This document shows positions 15,749 through 25,525 of a stretch of DNA of 45,300 nt, in pieces. The stretch is from Exilibacterium sp. (lineage in GTDB: Bacteria > Pseudomonadota > Gammaproteobacteria > Pseudomonadales > Cellvibrionaceae). The notes under the pieces are model-generated. The model was not told the origin of the DNA, did not search any database, and saw only the letters and a list, made by a program, of their open reading frames with translations. The stretch's first letter is position 1, and every line of letters starts with the position of its first letter. Position numbers and translations under genes: made by a program. The DNA lies in contig JANQMH010000091.1 of assembly GCA_028280195.1 (NCBI GenBank), positions 1 through 45,300 of the forward strand, written 5' to 3'.

Positions 15749-17044
15749 TCAAAAACCAAATACCCCGGGCAACCACAGGCTCAGCTGCGGTATATAGCTG
15801 ACCAGCATCAACGCCGCCAGCAGCGCCACAAACAGCGGCAACAGCGGCCGGATGACCTGCTGAATTTTCAGCCCGGCCACACCGCAGCCGACAAACAGCA
15901 CCGAACCCACCGGCGGTGTGCACAGGCCGATACAGAGATTCAGCACCATAATAATGCCGAAGTGAACCGGGTCCATACCCAGTGCCGTCACCACCGGCAA
16001 AAAAATCGGCGTAAAGATCAATACCGCCGGGGTCATATCCATAAATATACCCACGATCAGCAGAATCAGATTGATGATCAGCAGTACCACGATAATGTTG
16101 TCGCTGATCGACAGCAGTGTGGCGCTGACATTCTGCGGGATATTTTCGTAGGCCATTACCCAGGACAGGCCGATAGAGGTCCCCACCAGCAACAGTACGA
16201 TAGAAGTGGTGGCAACGGTCTGTAACAGAATACCGGCAAAATCGGCAACTTTGATCTCGCGGTACAACAGCGCCAGTATCGCCGTGTAGAGCACCGCCAC
16301 CGCCGAGGCCTCGGTAGCGGTAAAGATACCGCCGACGATGCCGCCTATCACCACCACCAGCAACAACAGGCTCGGCACCGCCGCGAGAAATTTTTTCGCC
16401 GCCGCGCTAAGGCGCGCATTTTCACCGCGCGGATAGCGGTTCCTGTGGGCGATGAAGCCGGCCACGAACATCAACAGCAGCCCCACGAGGATGCCGGGCA
16501 GATAGCCGGCGAGAAACAGCGCGGCAATCGACACGCCGCCGCTTGCCAGCGAGTAGACGATGAGGATATTGCTCGGCGGAATCATCAGGCCGGTGGTGGA
16601 GGCGGCAATATTGACGGCGGCACCGTAGGATTTGTCATAACCCTCCTGCTGCATGCGCGGCCCCATCACGCCGCCGATGGCGGAGGCAGCCGCCACCGCC
16701 GAACCCGAGATGGCGCCGAACAGCATACTGGCAACGATATTGACGAAAGCCAGTCCGCCCGGCAGCGCACCGACCAGCACCTTGGCGAAGTCGATCAGGC
16801 GCCGCGCTATGCCGCCGCGATTCATCAACTGCCCGGCGAGAATGAAAAACGGAATTGCCAGCAGTGTAAAGCTGTCCAGCCCCGTCGCCATACGCTGGGC
16901 AATGGTGGTAAAGGCCGGCAGCGCGGGTACACTGATCAGCAGCGTCAGGGTGGCGGACAGGCCGATGCAGTAGGCGATCGGCATGCCCAGTGCCAGCAGG
17001 GTGGCGAAGGAAACAATCAGCGTCAGGACTTCGAGTAATTGCAT
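15749..17044 (-). CDS. dctM: TRAP transporter large permease (DctM/SiaM type)
   Basis: The 431-residue, roughly 12-helix membrane protein has typical DctM sequences: GMPIAYCIGLSA near the start, PFFILAGQLMNRGGIARRL and ATEASAVAVLY. Length and order fit the family. It is the last gene of the seven-gene uronate operon and starts 2 nt after the small permease stops. It uses a sodium gradient to take the substrate released by the binding protein into the cytoplasm. Given its neighbours, glucuronate/galacturonate is the likely cargo. No obvious terminator is seen in the 107 bp before the convergent GH28 gene ends. Confidence 0.95.
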   Translation of the reverse strand: MQLLEVLTLIVSFATLLALGMPIAYCIGLSATLTLLISVPALPAFTTIAQRMATGLDSFTLLAIPFFILAGQLMNRGGIARRLIDFAKVLVGALPGGLAFVNIVASMLFGAISGSAVAAASAIGGVMGPRMQQEGYDKSYGAAVNIAASTTGLMIPPSNILIVYSLASGGVSIAALFLAGYLPGILVGLLLMFVAGFIAHRNRYPRGENARLSAAAKKFLAAVPSLLLLVVVIGGIVGGIFTATEASAVAVLYTAILALLYREIKVADFAGILLQTVATTSIVLLLVGTSIGLSWVMAYENIPQNVSATLLSISDNIIVVLLIINLILLIVGIFMDMTPAVLIFTPIFLPVVTALGMDPVHFGIIMVLNLCIGLCTPPVGSVLFVGCGVAGLKIQQVIRPLLPLFVALLAALMLVSYIPQLSLWLPGVFGF

Positions 17045-17046
17045 GG

Positions 17047-17556
17047 TCAGGAGGCCCTGTGCAGTTGCCGCTGGAGAGCCGGGCGCTGGTTATCGAGGAT
17101 ATTGAGCAGCGAGTAAAGCATGATCAGCACACCACTGGCGGGAATCACCAGATAGACATAGCCCAGCGGTACCTGCAGGGCGGGCGAAATCTGCTCCAGC
17201 GTCAAGGTGATATATACCAGCCGGCCGCCGCCGATCACCATCACACACAGGGCAAACAACAGCACCAGGCTGTCGATAAACATCTGCAGATAGCGCCGCG
17301 CCGGCGGCGGCAGCTGCGACGGCAACAGGTCGATGGCCAGATGCCCGCGCTGGCCGGTCATATACGCCGCGCCCAGCAGTACCACCCAGATCATCAGGTA
17401 ACGCGCCAGCTCATCGGTATAGGAACTGGGGCTGTGCAGCAGATAGCGGGAGGCGACCTGCCACAGCACGTCGACTACCAGGGTTGCCATCAGCACGATC
17501 ACGACACGGCTCAGCACCGCGTCGATGACCCGGCGTAAACGCAGGACTGCACTCAT
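17047..17556 (-). CDS. dctQ: TRAP transporter small permease (DctQ type)
   Basis: The 169-residue protein has four predicted membrane helices and the DctQ feature WQVASRYLLHSPSSYTDELAR. The ATG at 17556 is preferred: it overlaps the stop of the binding-protein gene by one base (TGATG), although the frame is open further upstream. It acts as the partner of the large permease. The one-base overlap and 2-nt gap on either side show tight co-translation of the three TRAP genes. Confidence 0.93.
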   Translation of the reverse strand: MSAVLRLRRVIDAVLSRVVIVLMATLVVDVLWQVASRYLLHSPSSYTDELARYLMIWVVLLGAAYMTGQRGHLAIDLLPSQLPPPARRYLQMFIDSLVLLFALCVMVIGGGRLVYITLTLEQISPALQVPLGYVYLVIPASGVLIMLYSLLNILDNQRPALQRQLHRAS

Positions 17557-18560
17557 CAATTGACCGCCTTGATACGTTGAATGAGATCGAACAGCTCCGG
17601 GTCGCTCTGGTACTCGGCGTGCAGGGCGCTGACTTTTTCGGCAAAGGGGCCGATGTCCGGGCGCAGTATCTCCACACCGGCGGCGGCCACCGCAGCCAGT
17701 GCCTCCTGCTCGGCCTGCGCCCACAGGCGGCGCTGGTACACCGCCGATTCATCCGCTGCCTGCTGCAGCCACTGTTGCTCCAGGGAGCTGAGGCGCTGCC
17801 ACACGGTGGTGCTGATCAACAGCACATCCGGCACCAGCGTATGCTCGTTCAGGCTGTAGTATTTGCACACTTCGTAATGCCGCGAAAAGTAAAAACTCGG
17901 CGGGTTGTTCTCGGCGCCGTCGACCACGCCCTGCTGCAGGGAGGTGTAGAGTTCGCCCCAGGCAATCGGCGTCGGCGAACCGCCGAAGGCGCGCACCATG
18001 TTCATGGCGGTGACGCTGGGCTGCACGCGGATTTTAAGTCCCTGCAGATCTGCCGGGGTGCGCACCGGGCGGTCCTTGGTATAAAAACTGCGGCTGCCGG
18101 CGTCGTAGTAGGTCAGCCCTCTGAGCCAGTAGCGCTGCGGCTGCAGCAGCAGCTCCCTGCCGATGGGGCCGTCCAGCACCGCGTAGCTCTGTGCGCGGCT
18201 GGTAAATATATAAGGCAGGCTGAATACTTTGAGCTTGGGCGCGAAATTTTCCAGCACGGCGGCGGACACCTTGGTCATGCCTATGCTGCCGATCTGCAGC
18301 AGCTCCAGGGTCTGGCGCTCGGTACCCAGCTGCTGGCTCGGATAGATATCGACCTGCAGGCGGCCGGCGGACTTTTGCGCTACCCGCTCGGCCAGATACT
18401 CCATGCCGCGGTGCACCGGGTGAGAGGTATCGAGCCCGTGGGCCAGCTTGATGCGGCGCTGCTGCTGGCTCGAATCGGAACAACCCGCCAGCACTGCCAG
18501 CGCGCACACTACCGGCAGCAGAGCCAGCCCCCGCCTTAAAAGGCCACATTGTTTTCTCAA
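17556..18560 (-). CDS. dctP: TRAP transporter solute-binding protein (DctP family), lipoprotein
   Basis: The protein has 334 residues. A lipobox LAGC ends the signal sequence, so the product is membrane-tethered in the periplasm. The mature part has DctP features: LAHGLDTSHPVHRG, GLKIRVQPSVTAMNMVRAFG, GGSPTPIAWGELYTSLQQG and VDGAENNPPSFYF. The Arg in KIRVQ is the conserved residue that pairs with the carboxylate of sugar acids. It starts 38 bp after the altronate dehydratase gene in the uronate operon, so a hexuronate is the expected ligand. Confidence 0.93.
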   Translation of the reverse strand: MRKQCGLLRRGLALLPVVCALAVLAGCSDSSQQQRRIKLAHGLDTSHPVHRGMEYLAERVAQKSAGRLQVDIYPSQQLGTERQTLELLQIGSIGMTKVSAAVLENFAPKLKVFSLPYIFTSRAQSYAVLDGPIGRELLLQPQRYWLRGLTYYDAGSRSFYTKDRPVRTPADLQGLKIRVQPSVTAMNMVRAFGGSPTPIAWGELYTSLQQGVVDGAENNPPSFYFSRHYEVCKYYSLNEHTLVPDVLLISTTVWQRLSSLEQQWLQQAADESAVYQRRLWAQAEQEALAAVAAAGVEILRPDIGPFAEKVSALHAEYQSDPELFDLIQRIKAVN

Positions 18561-18598
18561 GAATACTCCTCGCCCGTTATTATTGTGGCGACCGGCAA

Positions 18599-20128
18599 CT
18601 ACATCGCTGCGCCGATCTGCCAGGGTACGAACTCGTTGTCGCCGAAACCGAGTTTCTCGCTGGCGCTCTGCTCGCCGGAAGCAATCGCCAGCATATACTG
18701 CAGTATTTCCTCCGCCATGCTGTCGATTGTCGCCTCGCCGTCCAGCACCTTGCCGCAGTTGATATCCATATCCTCGCGCATAGCGTTATAGAGCCGGGTA
18801 TTACTGGCCAGTTTGATACTCGGTACCGGCTTGGCGCCGAACACCGAGCCGCGACCGGTGGTAAAACAAATCAGGTTGGCACCACTGGCGATTTCGCCGG
18901 TGACCGAACAGGGGTCGTAGCCGGGCGCATCCATAAATACCAGGCCGGGTGTGTCGATCGGCCGGGCGTACTGGTACACACCGCGCAGTGGCGTGGTACC
19001 GCTTTTCGCCACCGCGCCCAGGGATTTTTCCAGGATGGTCGACAGGCCGCCCTCGATATTGCCGGGCGAGGGATTGTTGTTGAGTTCAACGCCGTGCGTA
19101 TCGGCGTAACCGCGCCACCACTCCAGCCGCTCGATCAGACTGGCGGCCACCCCGGGGCCGGCGGCGCGGCGCAGCAGCAGGTTTTCGGCACCGTAGATTT
19201 CCGGTGTCTCACTGAGAATGGCGCCGCCGCCCTGGCGCACCAGCAGATCCACCGCCGCCCCCAGACTCGGGTTGGCAACAATACCCGACCAGGCATCGGA
19301 ACCGCCGCACTGCAGGCCCACGCGCAGATGCTCGACCGACAGCGACTGCCGCCGGGCCCGCGCGGCCCGCTCGAGCATCGGTTGAATTTTTTCGATACCC
19401 TGTCTGATCGCCCGCGTGGTGCCGCCCGAGGCCTGGATCGTCAAGGTCTGCAGAGACTCGCTTTCGGCCAGTTGGAAGCGCTGCAGAAATGGCGCGATCT
19501 GATTGACTTCACAGCCCAGACCAACGATCAGCACACCGGCAAAGTTGGGGTGGCGGGCATAACCGGCGGTGGTGTACTGCAGATTGTCGAGCCCGGCGCT
19601 GTGGCGCGCCGGCATCCCGCAGCCGCTGGCATGGGTCAGTGCCACCACGCCGTCGACAGCGGGATAGTCGCGCAGGCGCTCGGCGTTAAAATACTGCGCG
19701 ATCTGCTGTGCAACGGTGGCGGAGCAGTTCACACTGGTCAGAATACCGATATAGTTTCGGGTACCGATACGCTTGTCTTCGCGCAGGTAACCGGCAAAAC
19801 GCGCACGCTGCGGCGGCGGCGCGATAGCTGCGCCCGCACCACCGGGCGCGGGCTCGAACTTCCGCTGCGGGGCCCGCAGGTAGATATTGTGCGTATGGAC
19901 ATGATCGCCGGCGCCGATATCACTCATGGCAAAGCCGATGGCCTGGCTGAACTTGATAATCGGCTGATCTTTCCTTATCTCGCTGACCGCCACCTTGTGG
20001 CCTTCGGGAATCGGCTGGCGGCAGGTAATGCCCTCCTCCGCCAGCACCGTTGCAGCCGCCAGCCTGCGACAGGCGGTCACCACATTGTCGCGGGCGTGCG
20101 TACGAATGAACAAGGGTGCCGGTTTCAC
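18599..20128 (-). CDS. uxaA: Altronate dehydratase
   Basis: The 509-residue protein is close to E. coli UxaA in length. An N-terminal SAF-type domain (about 1-90, with GAGDHVHTHN) is joined to the large dehydratase domain (VNCSATVAQQIA, ALTHASGCGM, LQCGGSDAWSG, FTTGRGSVFG). It removes water from D-altronate to give 2-keto-3-deoxygluconate. The start is GTG at 20128, overlapping the stop of uxuB as GTGA; the longer upstream frame lies inside uxuB. The operon has no tagaturonate reductase of the UxaB type to supply altronate, so that step must come from elsewhere or from UxuB side activity. Confidence 0.95.
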   Translation of the reverse strand: MKPAPLFIRTHARDNVVTACRRLAAATVLAEEGITCRQPIPEGHKVAVSEIRKDQPIIKFSQAIGFAMSDIGAGDHVHTHNIYLRAPQRKFEPAPGGAGAAIAPPPQRARFAGYLREDKRIGTRNYIGILTSVNCSATVAQQIAQYFNAERLRDYPAVDGVVALTHASGCGMPARHSAGLDNLQYTTAGYARHPNFAGVLIVGLGCEVNQIAPFLQRFQLAESESLQTLTIQASGGTTRAIRQGIEKIQPMLERAARARRQSLSVEHLRVGLQCGGSDAWSGIVANPSLGAAVDLLVRQGGGAILSETPEIYGAENLLLRRAAGPGVAASLIERLEWWRGYADTHGVELNNNPSPGNIEGGLSTILEKSLGAVAKSGTTPLRGVYQYARPIDTPGLVFMDAPGYDPCSVTGEIASGANLICFTTGRGSVFGAKPVPSIKLASNTRLYNAMREDMDINCGKVLDGEATIDSMAEEILQYMLAIASGEQSASEKLGFGDNEFVPWQIGAAM

Positions 20129-21633
20129 AGCGCGCCGACCCCGCCCGCGGCACCGCCAAAGCAACGTTCCAGCGTGCGCCGGGCACCGTAGTCATAGAGA
20201 TCGCGCAGCCACCCGTGCAGCGCCTGGCGCAATACCGCACTGCCGGCCAGATCCTCGCCGAATACCGCCTGCACCGACAGATAGGCGTGCACCAGCGCTT
20301 CGGGATCGTGTTCGGCCGCGGCGGCCAGCTGGCGAAAGCGCTGCGCGTAGGGGTCCTGCACATCAATGCGCGCGCCGTACTCATCGATCCCGGTGATATA
20401 GCGCATCCAGGCCGCCACCGCCAGGGCCAGACAGCGGATCGACGCCCGCTGCGATAACTGATAGCGAATGGTATCCAGCAGGCGCTGCGGCAGTTTTTGT
20501 GAACCGTCCATGGCAATCTGCCAGGTGAGGTGTTTTAGCGCCGGGTTGGCGAAGCGTTCGAATAAGGTGGCTTTGTATGCCGGCAGTTCGATACCTTCCG
20601 GCTGCATCAGGCCGGGTGTTATCTCTGCGTCCATCAGCGCCCGCAGATAACTGACGAAAGCCGGATTTTGCATGGTCTGGTAGACATACTCGTAACCGGA
20701 CAAATAACCCAGATAGGCCAGGGCCGAGTGACTGCCGTTGAGCAGCCGCAGTTTCATCGTTTCGAACGGCCCCACCTCGTTGACCAGCAGCGCACCGGCG
20801 CGCTCCCACGCCGGGCGCTGCCCGGTAAAATTGTCCTCGATGATCCACTGGCTGAACGGCTCGGTTTTTACCATGGCCTCGTCGAAGGCGCAGAGCTTTT
20901 GCGCCAGCGACTCGCGATCCTTTTCCGTGGTCGCCGGCACGATGCGGTCGACCATGGTCGACGGAAAACTGACCTGCGCGGCAATGGCACGGCTCAGTTC
21001 GCCGCCGGGCTCGAGGGCGGCGGCGAACGCCAGTACCATCCGGCGCAACAGCACGCCGTTGCTGGGCAGGTTGTCGCAGGTCAACACGGTAAAAGGCGCT
21101 ATGCCGCGGCGCAAGCGCTGCCGCAGCGCCGCCACCAGAAAGCCGATGGCCGTTCTCGGCTGTTCGATATTGGCCAGGTCGTGAGCGATATCGGCGTGCT
21201 GCAGTGACAGTTCACCGGTGGCGGGGTCGTGACAGTAGCCTTTTTCGGTCACCGTCAGCGACACGATATGGGTTGTCGGCCGCGCCATAAGCGCCAGCAC
21301 TGCCGCCGGATCGTCGGCTGCCAGCAACACGTTTTTAACCGCGCCGATCAGCCGGTAGCGCTCAGCGGTCGCACTCTGCTCAACGACAGTGTAAAGACCC
21401 TGCTGCGGGTTGAGCTGATCGCCAACCGCGGCGCTGCGCAAACTCACCCCGACAACTCCCCAGTCGCCGCCCAGCTGATTCATCACCTCATCGGTATAGA
21501 CGGCCTGGTGCGCGCGGTGAAAAGCGCCGATGCCGATATGCACGATGCCGGCAGCGGTGGTTTTGCGGTCATAGCGGGGCGTTGCAATATCCGCGGGTAA
21601 ATCCTGCAACACCGAATCTGACAATCTTTTCAT
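20125..21633 (-). CDS. uxuB: D-mannonate oxidoreductase / fructuronate reductase (mannitol dehydrogenase family)
   Basis: The 502-residue enzyme starts at the ATG at 21633 (no strong ribosome site). A nucleotide-binding segment GIGAFHRAHQAVYTDE near the N-terminus and the catalytic region MKLRLLNGSHSALAYLGYL carry the family K, N and H residues. The form KLRLLNGSHS...AYLGYLSGY is that of UxuB rather than UxaB. It reduces fructuronate to mannonate with NADH. It lies 45 bp after uxaC and overlaps uxaA by 4 nt. Confidence 0.92.
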   Translation of the reverse strand: MKRLSDSVLQDLPADIATPRYDRKTTAAGIVHIGIGAFHRAHQAVYTDEVMNQLGGDWGVVGVSLRSAAVGDQLNPQQGLYTVVEQSATAERYRLIGAVKNVLLAADDPAAVLALMARPTTHIVSLTVTEKGYCHDPATGELSLQHADIAHDLANIEQPRTAIGFLVAALRQRLRRGIAPFTVLTCDNLPSNGVLLRRMVLAFAAALEPGGELSRAIAAQVSFPSTMVDRIVPATTEKDRESLAQKLCAFDEAMVKTEPFSQWIIEDNFTGQRPAWERAGALLVNEVGPFETMKLRLLNGSHSALAYLGYLSGYEYVYQTMQNPAFVSYLRALMDAEITPGLMQPEGIELPAYKATLFERFANPALKHLTWQIAMDGSQKLPQRLLDTIRYQLSQRASIRCLALAVAAWMRYITGIDEYGARIDVQDPYAQRFRQLAAAAEHDPEALVHAYLSVQAVFGEDLAGSAVLRQALHGWLRDLYDYGARRTLERCFGGAAGGVGAL

Positions 21634-21678
21634 GAATATTATGGACACAGTAGTAACAGCAGCTGCCGGTGCGATGCG

Positions 21679-23094
21679 TCAGAGTTTATAGGCGCGCTTG
21701 GCCAGACCGTAGGCCAGATCTGCAGCGATTTCGACGGCCTCGTCCTCGGCCAGGCGGTGCTCGGCAACCCACTGCGCTAGAAAAGCGCAGTCGACACGGC
21801 GGGCGACGTCGTGGCGCGCGGGGATGGACAGAAAGGCGCGGGTATCGTCGTTAAAACCCACCGTATTGTAAAAACCGGCGGTTTCGGTCGTCATATTGCG
21901 GAAGCGGCGCATGCCCTCGGGGCTGTCGTGAAACCACCAGGCAGGCCCCAGCTTCAACACCGGATAGTGCCCCGCCAGGGGCGCCAGCTCGCGGCTGTAG
22001 CTGGTTTCGTCGAGCGTAAAGACAATGATACTCAGCGCCGATTCGCCGCCGAACTTGTCCAGCAGAGGCTTCAGCGCGTGAACATAGTCGGTAGCCATGG
22101 GGATATCGGCACCCTTATCGCGGCCAAAGCGGCGGAATACCGCCTCATTGTGATTGCGAAAAGACCCGGGGTGAATTTGCATCACCAGGCCGTCCTGCAG
22201 GCTCATGGCGGCCATTTCCGTCAACATCTGCGCCCGAAACAGCTCGGCGTCGGCAGGGCTGCAGTTGCCGTCGAGCACCCTGGCATAAAGCGCCTCGGCG
22301 GCGCGGCGATCGAGATCGGCGGTCATGGCAGAGGGATGACCGTGGTCGGTCGAGGTGGCGCCCATCTGTTTGAAATACTCGCGCCGCTGCATCAGCGCAT
22401 TCAAGTAACTGCCGTATGTACCGCAGCTCTCTCCGGTCAGCTCACCCAGCCTGGCAATATTTTCGCTAAAGCCTTCATACTCCGGGTCCACCACCGGATC
22501 GGGTCGATAGGCGGTAATCACTCTGCCCGACCAGCCACTGCGGCGAATGGACTGGTGGTAGCGCAAGTCATCCAGCGGCGACTCGGTGGTGGCCAGCACT
22601 TCAATATTGTAGCGCTCAAACAGCGCCCGCGGCCGCAAGGCATCGCTCTGCAACTGTTGCTGCAGAGTGTCGTAGTAAAAGTCGGCGCTGTCGGCCTGCA
22701 GCCGCCGCTCGATACCGAACACCTCTTTGAACACATAGTCCAGCCACAGGCGCGACGGCGTGCCGCGAAACAGGTAGTAATGCTCGGCAAACAGCCGCCA
22801 TATCTTGCGCGGGTCGGTCTCCACCGCACTGCCATCGCGGCTCGGCACCCCCAGTGACGCCAGCGGCACGCCCTGGCTGTAAAGCATCCGAAACACATAG
22901 TGGTCGGGGATAATCAGCAGTTCGGTGGGGTTGGGGAACGGGGCGTCTTCGGCAAACCACCGCGGGTCGGTATGCCCGTGCGGGCTGACAATGGGCAGGT
23001 CCTTGACTTCGGTATAAAGGCGCCGGGCAATGCTGCGAAGGTTTATATCCGCCGCAAACAGGCGATCGGGGTGCAGCTCCAACTCGGCGCTCAT
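21679..23094 (-). CDS. uxaC: Glucuronate isomerase (uronate isomerase)
   Basis: The 471-residue length matches E. coli UxaC (470). It has the N-terminal metal site SPHGHTDP (H39, H41) and the family stretches LWLDYVFKEVFGI, ATTESPLDDL, STDHGHPSA and GPAWWFHDSPEGM. It converts D-glucuronate to fructuronate and D-galacturonate to tagaturonate. The ATG at 23094 overlaps the stop of the GntR gene by one base (TAATG), which decides the start against a longer open frame inside GntR. It is the first catabolic gene of the operon. Confidence 0.96.
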   Translation of the reverse strand: MSAELELHPDRLFAADINLRSIARRLYTEVKDLPIVSPHGHTDPRWFAEDAPFPNPTELLIIPDHYVFRMLYSQGVPLASLGVPSRDGSAVETDPRKIWRLFAEHYYLFRGTPSRLWLDYVFKEVFGIERRLQADSADFYYDTLQQQLQSDALRPRALFERYNIEVLATTESPLDDLRYHQSIRRSGWSGRVITAYRPDPVVDPEYEGFSENIARLGELTGESCGTYGSYLNALMQRREYFKQMGATSTDHGHPSAMTADLDRRAAEALYARVLDGNCSPADAELFRAQMLTEMAAMSLQDGLVMQIHPGSFRNHNEAVFRRFGRDKGADIPMATDYVHALKPLLDKFGGESALSIIVFTLDETSYSRELAPLAGHYPVLKLGPAWWFHDSPEGMRRFRNMTTETAGFYNTVGFNDDTRAFLSIPARHDVARRVDCAFLAQWVAEHRLAEDEAVEIAADLAYGLAKRAYKL

Positions 23095-23855
23095 TATGTC
23101 AGCTCGGTTTTGGCCAGGCGCTCGCGCTGGCGCTGGATTTCGGAACGGGTTTTCTCGATCGCCTCGATTTCGGTGGCCTCCAGCAGGACGTCGATAACCC
23201 GGCCGAGGTGATCGCGCATGGCGGCGCGCGCCGCTTTGGGATCGCGTTTGCGCAGCGCTTCGAAGATTGCCATATGCTCCTCGATACGGGGCTTGACGCC
23301 CTGGGCGCGGATTTTTTCGAACAGCCGCACACACAGCGGTGAGTGGTTGCGCACATCCCACAAATTCTCGATGGCCATGACAATGGCGCTGTTCTGGGTC
23401 GCCTGGGCAATTTGCACGTGGAAGCTGCGGTCGGCCTTTTCACCGAGGATATTGTTTTCGTTTTCCGCCACCATTTCTTCAAGGGTTTCTTCCAACTGGG
23501 CGAGTTCACCGTCGCTGATCAGCCCGGCCGCCAGCGCCGCCGACTCGCCTTCGAACAGCCGGCGCGCCTCTGCCAGCTCAAACGGGCCGATATCCATTTC
23601 CGCCGTCTCCAGCGAGTCACTGAGTTTCTCGATCACATAGACACCGGAGCCATTGCGCACCTCGACCATGCCGGCCAGTTCGAGGGCGATGACCGCTTCG
23701 CGGATGGTCGGCCGGCTGACCTCGAAATTGGCCGCCAGCTCGCGCTCCGACGGCAGGCGATCGCCGACGCCGTAACGGCCTTCAGCGATCATGCTCATCA
23801 GTTCATCGGCAACCTGCTGGTACAGACGCTGAATCTTGATAGAAGGTTTTTTCAT
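23094..23855 (-). CDS. GntR/FadR-family regulator of the uronate operon (UxuR/ExuR-like)
   Basis: The protein has 253 residues. A winged helix-turn-helix covers about 10-77 (LPSERELAANFEVSRPTIREA). The FCD effector domain shows the metal ligands D142..FH146, H194 and H216. Members beside uronate genes usually repress them and are released by fructuronate, tagaturonate or mannonate. As first gene of the operon it is probably autoregulated. Candidate sites are the TTGGTCA word at 24030-24036 and the palindrome upstream of the GH28 gene. The ATG at 23855 is preferred over an in-frame GTG four codons upstream. Confidence 0.9.
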   Translation of the reverse strand: MKKPSIKIQRLYQQVADELMSMIAEGRYGVGDRLPSERELAANFEVSRPTIREAVIALELAGMVEVRNGSGVYVIEKLSDSLETAEMDIGPFELAEARRLFEGESAALAAGLISDGELAQLEETLEEMVAENENNILGEKADRSFHVQIAQATQNSAIVMAIENLWDVRNHSPLCVRLFEKIRAQGVKPRIEEHMAIFEALRKRDPKAARAAMRDHLGRVIDVLLEATEIEAIEKTRSEIQRQRERLAKTELT

Positions 23856-23865
23856 GGGACTGGAC

Positions 23866-23893
23866 ACTCTTGCTTCGACACTTTTGCTTCGAC
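23866..23893. repeat. 14-bp tandem duplication just upstream of the GntR start
   Basis: Units at 23866-23879 and 23880-23893 read AC(T)(C/T)TTGCTTCGAC and differ at one base. They end 10 nt before the chosen ATG, so the duplication sits in the leader of the seven-gene uronate operon. Confidence 0.9.
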
Positions 23894-24264
23894 ACCCGGG
23901 AGAACATAACAGAATCGCTCGATATTGCTACGATTTGGCATTCAGGGCCCGGCCCGGTTGGCGATTCACCCCGATCTGCAGCGGGCACAATATTGAGGCG
24001 GATATAATTTCGGACTGGACACGATAAAATTGGTCATGTAGCCTTACCAGTCAGAATCGCAGACTGAGTATCTGATGTCAAGATCTTTTCAGTGCCCGCG
24101 CCCCGCCTGAGCGAGAGCATTGCCCTTGGAAACCAGTGGTTATTAGGGTGACGGATTGCGCTGCAGACCGGTGTGGTTCCGCCCTGGAACAGCAAGTAAT
24201 AAGCGGTCATACCAAAGTGCCGGTCTGCCAACGGGCCCCAAGTCATATTAAGCAGTAGAAAACC
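23894..24264. promoter_or_regulatory. Divergent control region between the uronate operon and manD
   Basis: This region must hold promoters for both the leftward operon and the rightward manD gene. Visible candidate sites are AAATTGGTCA ending near 24036, which shares its left half with the GH28 operator, and the 11-bp palindrome AACCAGTGGTT at 24131-24141. No clean -35/-10 pair can be assigned. No additional gene is supported. Confidence 0.45.
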
Positions 24265-25473
24265 ATGAAAATTATTGACGCCAAAGTTATCGTTAGCTGC
24301 CCCGGCCGCAATTTCGTCACCCTGAAACTGCTTACCGATGCCGGCCTGTACGGCATCGGCGATGCCACCTTGAACGGCCGTGAACTGGCGGTGGTCTCCT
24401 ATCTGCAGGACCATGTCGCCCCCTGCCTGATCGGCCGCGATGCGCAGCAGATTGAAGATATCTGGCAATACCTCTATCGCGGCGCCTACTGGCGCAAGGG
24501 GCCAGTCACCATGACCGCCATCGCCGCGGTCGACACGGCGCTGTGGGACATCAAAGCCAAGGCCGCCGGCATGCCCTTGTACCAGCTGCTGGGGGGCAAG
24601 AGCCGCCGCGGCGTGATGGTTTACGGGCATGCCAACGGCGAGGATATCGAGCAGACTGTAGAGCAGGTCGGCAACTATATCGATATGGGCTACAAGGCGA
24701 TCCGGGCCCAGTGCGGGGTTCCCGATCTCCCCTCAACCTACGGTGTCTCCAAGGACAAAATGTTTTACGAGCCGGCCGCGGCCGCGCTGCCTGCCGAAAA
24801 CCTCTGGTCGACGGAAAAATACCTGAACCATATTCCCTCGCTGTTCGAAAAACTGCGCCAGACCTTCGGCCCCGAACCCCACCTGCTGCACGATGCCCAC
24901 CACCGGCTGACGCCGATCGAGGCGGCGCGGCTGGGCAAAGCGCTGGAACCCTACTGCCTGTTCTGGCTCGAGGATGCAGTTACCGCGGAAAACCAGGCCG
25001 GGTTCCGCATCGTCCGCCAGCACACCACCACACCGCTGGCCGTCGGCGAAGTCTTCAGTACGGTATGGGACTGCAAACAGCTGCTCGAAGAACAATTAAT
25101 CGACTATATCCGCGCCACGGTGGTGCACGCCGGCGGTATCACCCACCTGCGCCGCATAGCCGATCTGGCTTCACTGCACCATGTGCGCACCGGCTGCCAC
25201 GGCGCCACCGACCTGTCGCCGGTCAGTATGGGCGCGGCGCTGCATTTCGATTTGTGGGTGCCCAATTTCGGCATCCAGGAATATATGCGCCACACGCAGA
25301 TGACCGACGAGGTGTTCCCCCACAACTACACCTTTAAGGACGGCTATTTACATGTCGGCGAAGAGCCCGGCCACGGTGTCGATATCGATGAAAAACTTGC
25401 CGCCAAATACCCCTACCAACGCGCCTATCTGCCGGTCAACCGCCTGCACGACGGCACCCTGTACAACTGGTAA
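24265..25473 (+). CDS. manD: D-mannonate dehydratase, enolase superfamily (ManD/RspA)
   Basis: The 402-residue enzyme matches the characterised ManD of Novosphingobium in length and numbering. Catalytic residues R147, Y159 and H212 and metal ligands D210, E236 and E262 are all present (RAQCG, STYG, HDAHH, LEDAV, VGEVFS). It dehydrates D-mannonate to 2-keto-3-deoxygluconate in the cytoplasm. It stands alone on the + strand, diverging from the uronate operon, and replaces UxuA for the mannonate branch. The start ATG lacks a strong ribosome site but gives the family N-terminus [10 protein letters not shown]. Confidence 0.95.
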   Translation: MKIIDAKVIVSCPGRNFVTLKLLTDAGLYGIGDATLNGRELAVVSYLQDHVAPCLIGRDAQQIEDIWQYLYRGAYWRKGPVTMTAIAAVDTALWDIKAKAAGMPLYQLLGGKSRRGVMVYGHANGEDIEQTVEQVGNYIDMGYKAIRAQCGVPDLPSTYGVSKDKMFYEPAAAALPAENLWSTEKYLNHIPSLFEKLRQTFGPEPHLLHDAHHRLTPIEAARLGKALEPYCLFWLEDAVTAENQAGFRIVRQHTTTPLAVGEVFSTVWDCKQLLEEQLIDYIRATVVHAGGITHLRRIADLASLHHVRTGCHGATDLSPVSMGAALHFDLWVPNFGIQEYMRHTQMTDEVFPHNYTFKDGYLHVGEEPGHGVDIDEKLAAKYPYQRAYLPVNRLHDGTLYNW

Positions 25474-25475
25474 AT

Positions 25476-25514
25476 CCGCAGCCGGATACACAACCACAAT
25501 CGCCCGGACTGCGG
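25476..25514. terminator. Possible shared hairpin between convergent manD and the enolase-superfamily gene
   Basis: CCGCAGCCGG (25476-25485) pairs with CCGGACTGCGG (25504-25514), a 10-bp stem with one bulged base and an 18-nt loop, just after the manD stop. There is no T run, so it is at best a weak or factor-assisted terminator. Confidence 0.3.
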
Positions 25515-25525
25515 CCTGAGCGCTA

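Noticed and set aside
20125-21633. Tagaturonate reductase UxaB
   Set aside because: The active-site region KLRLLNGSHS followed by AYLGYL has the UxuB form, not the UxaB form.
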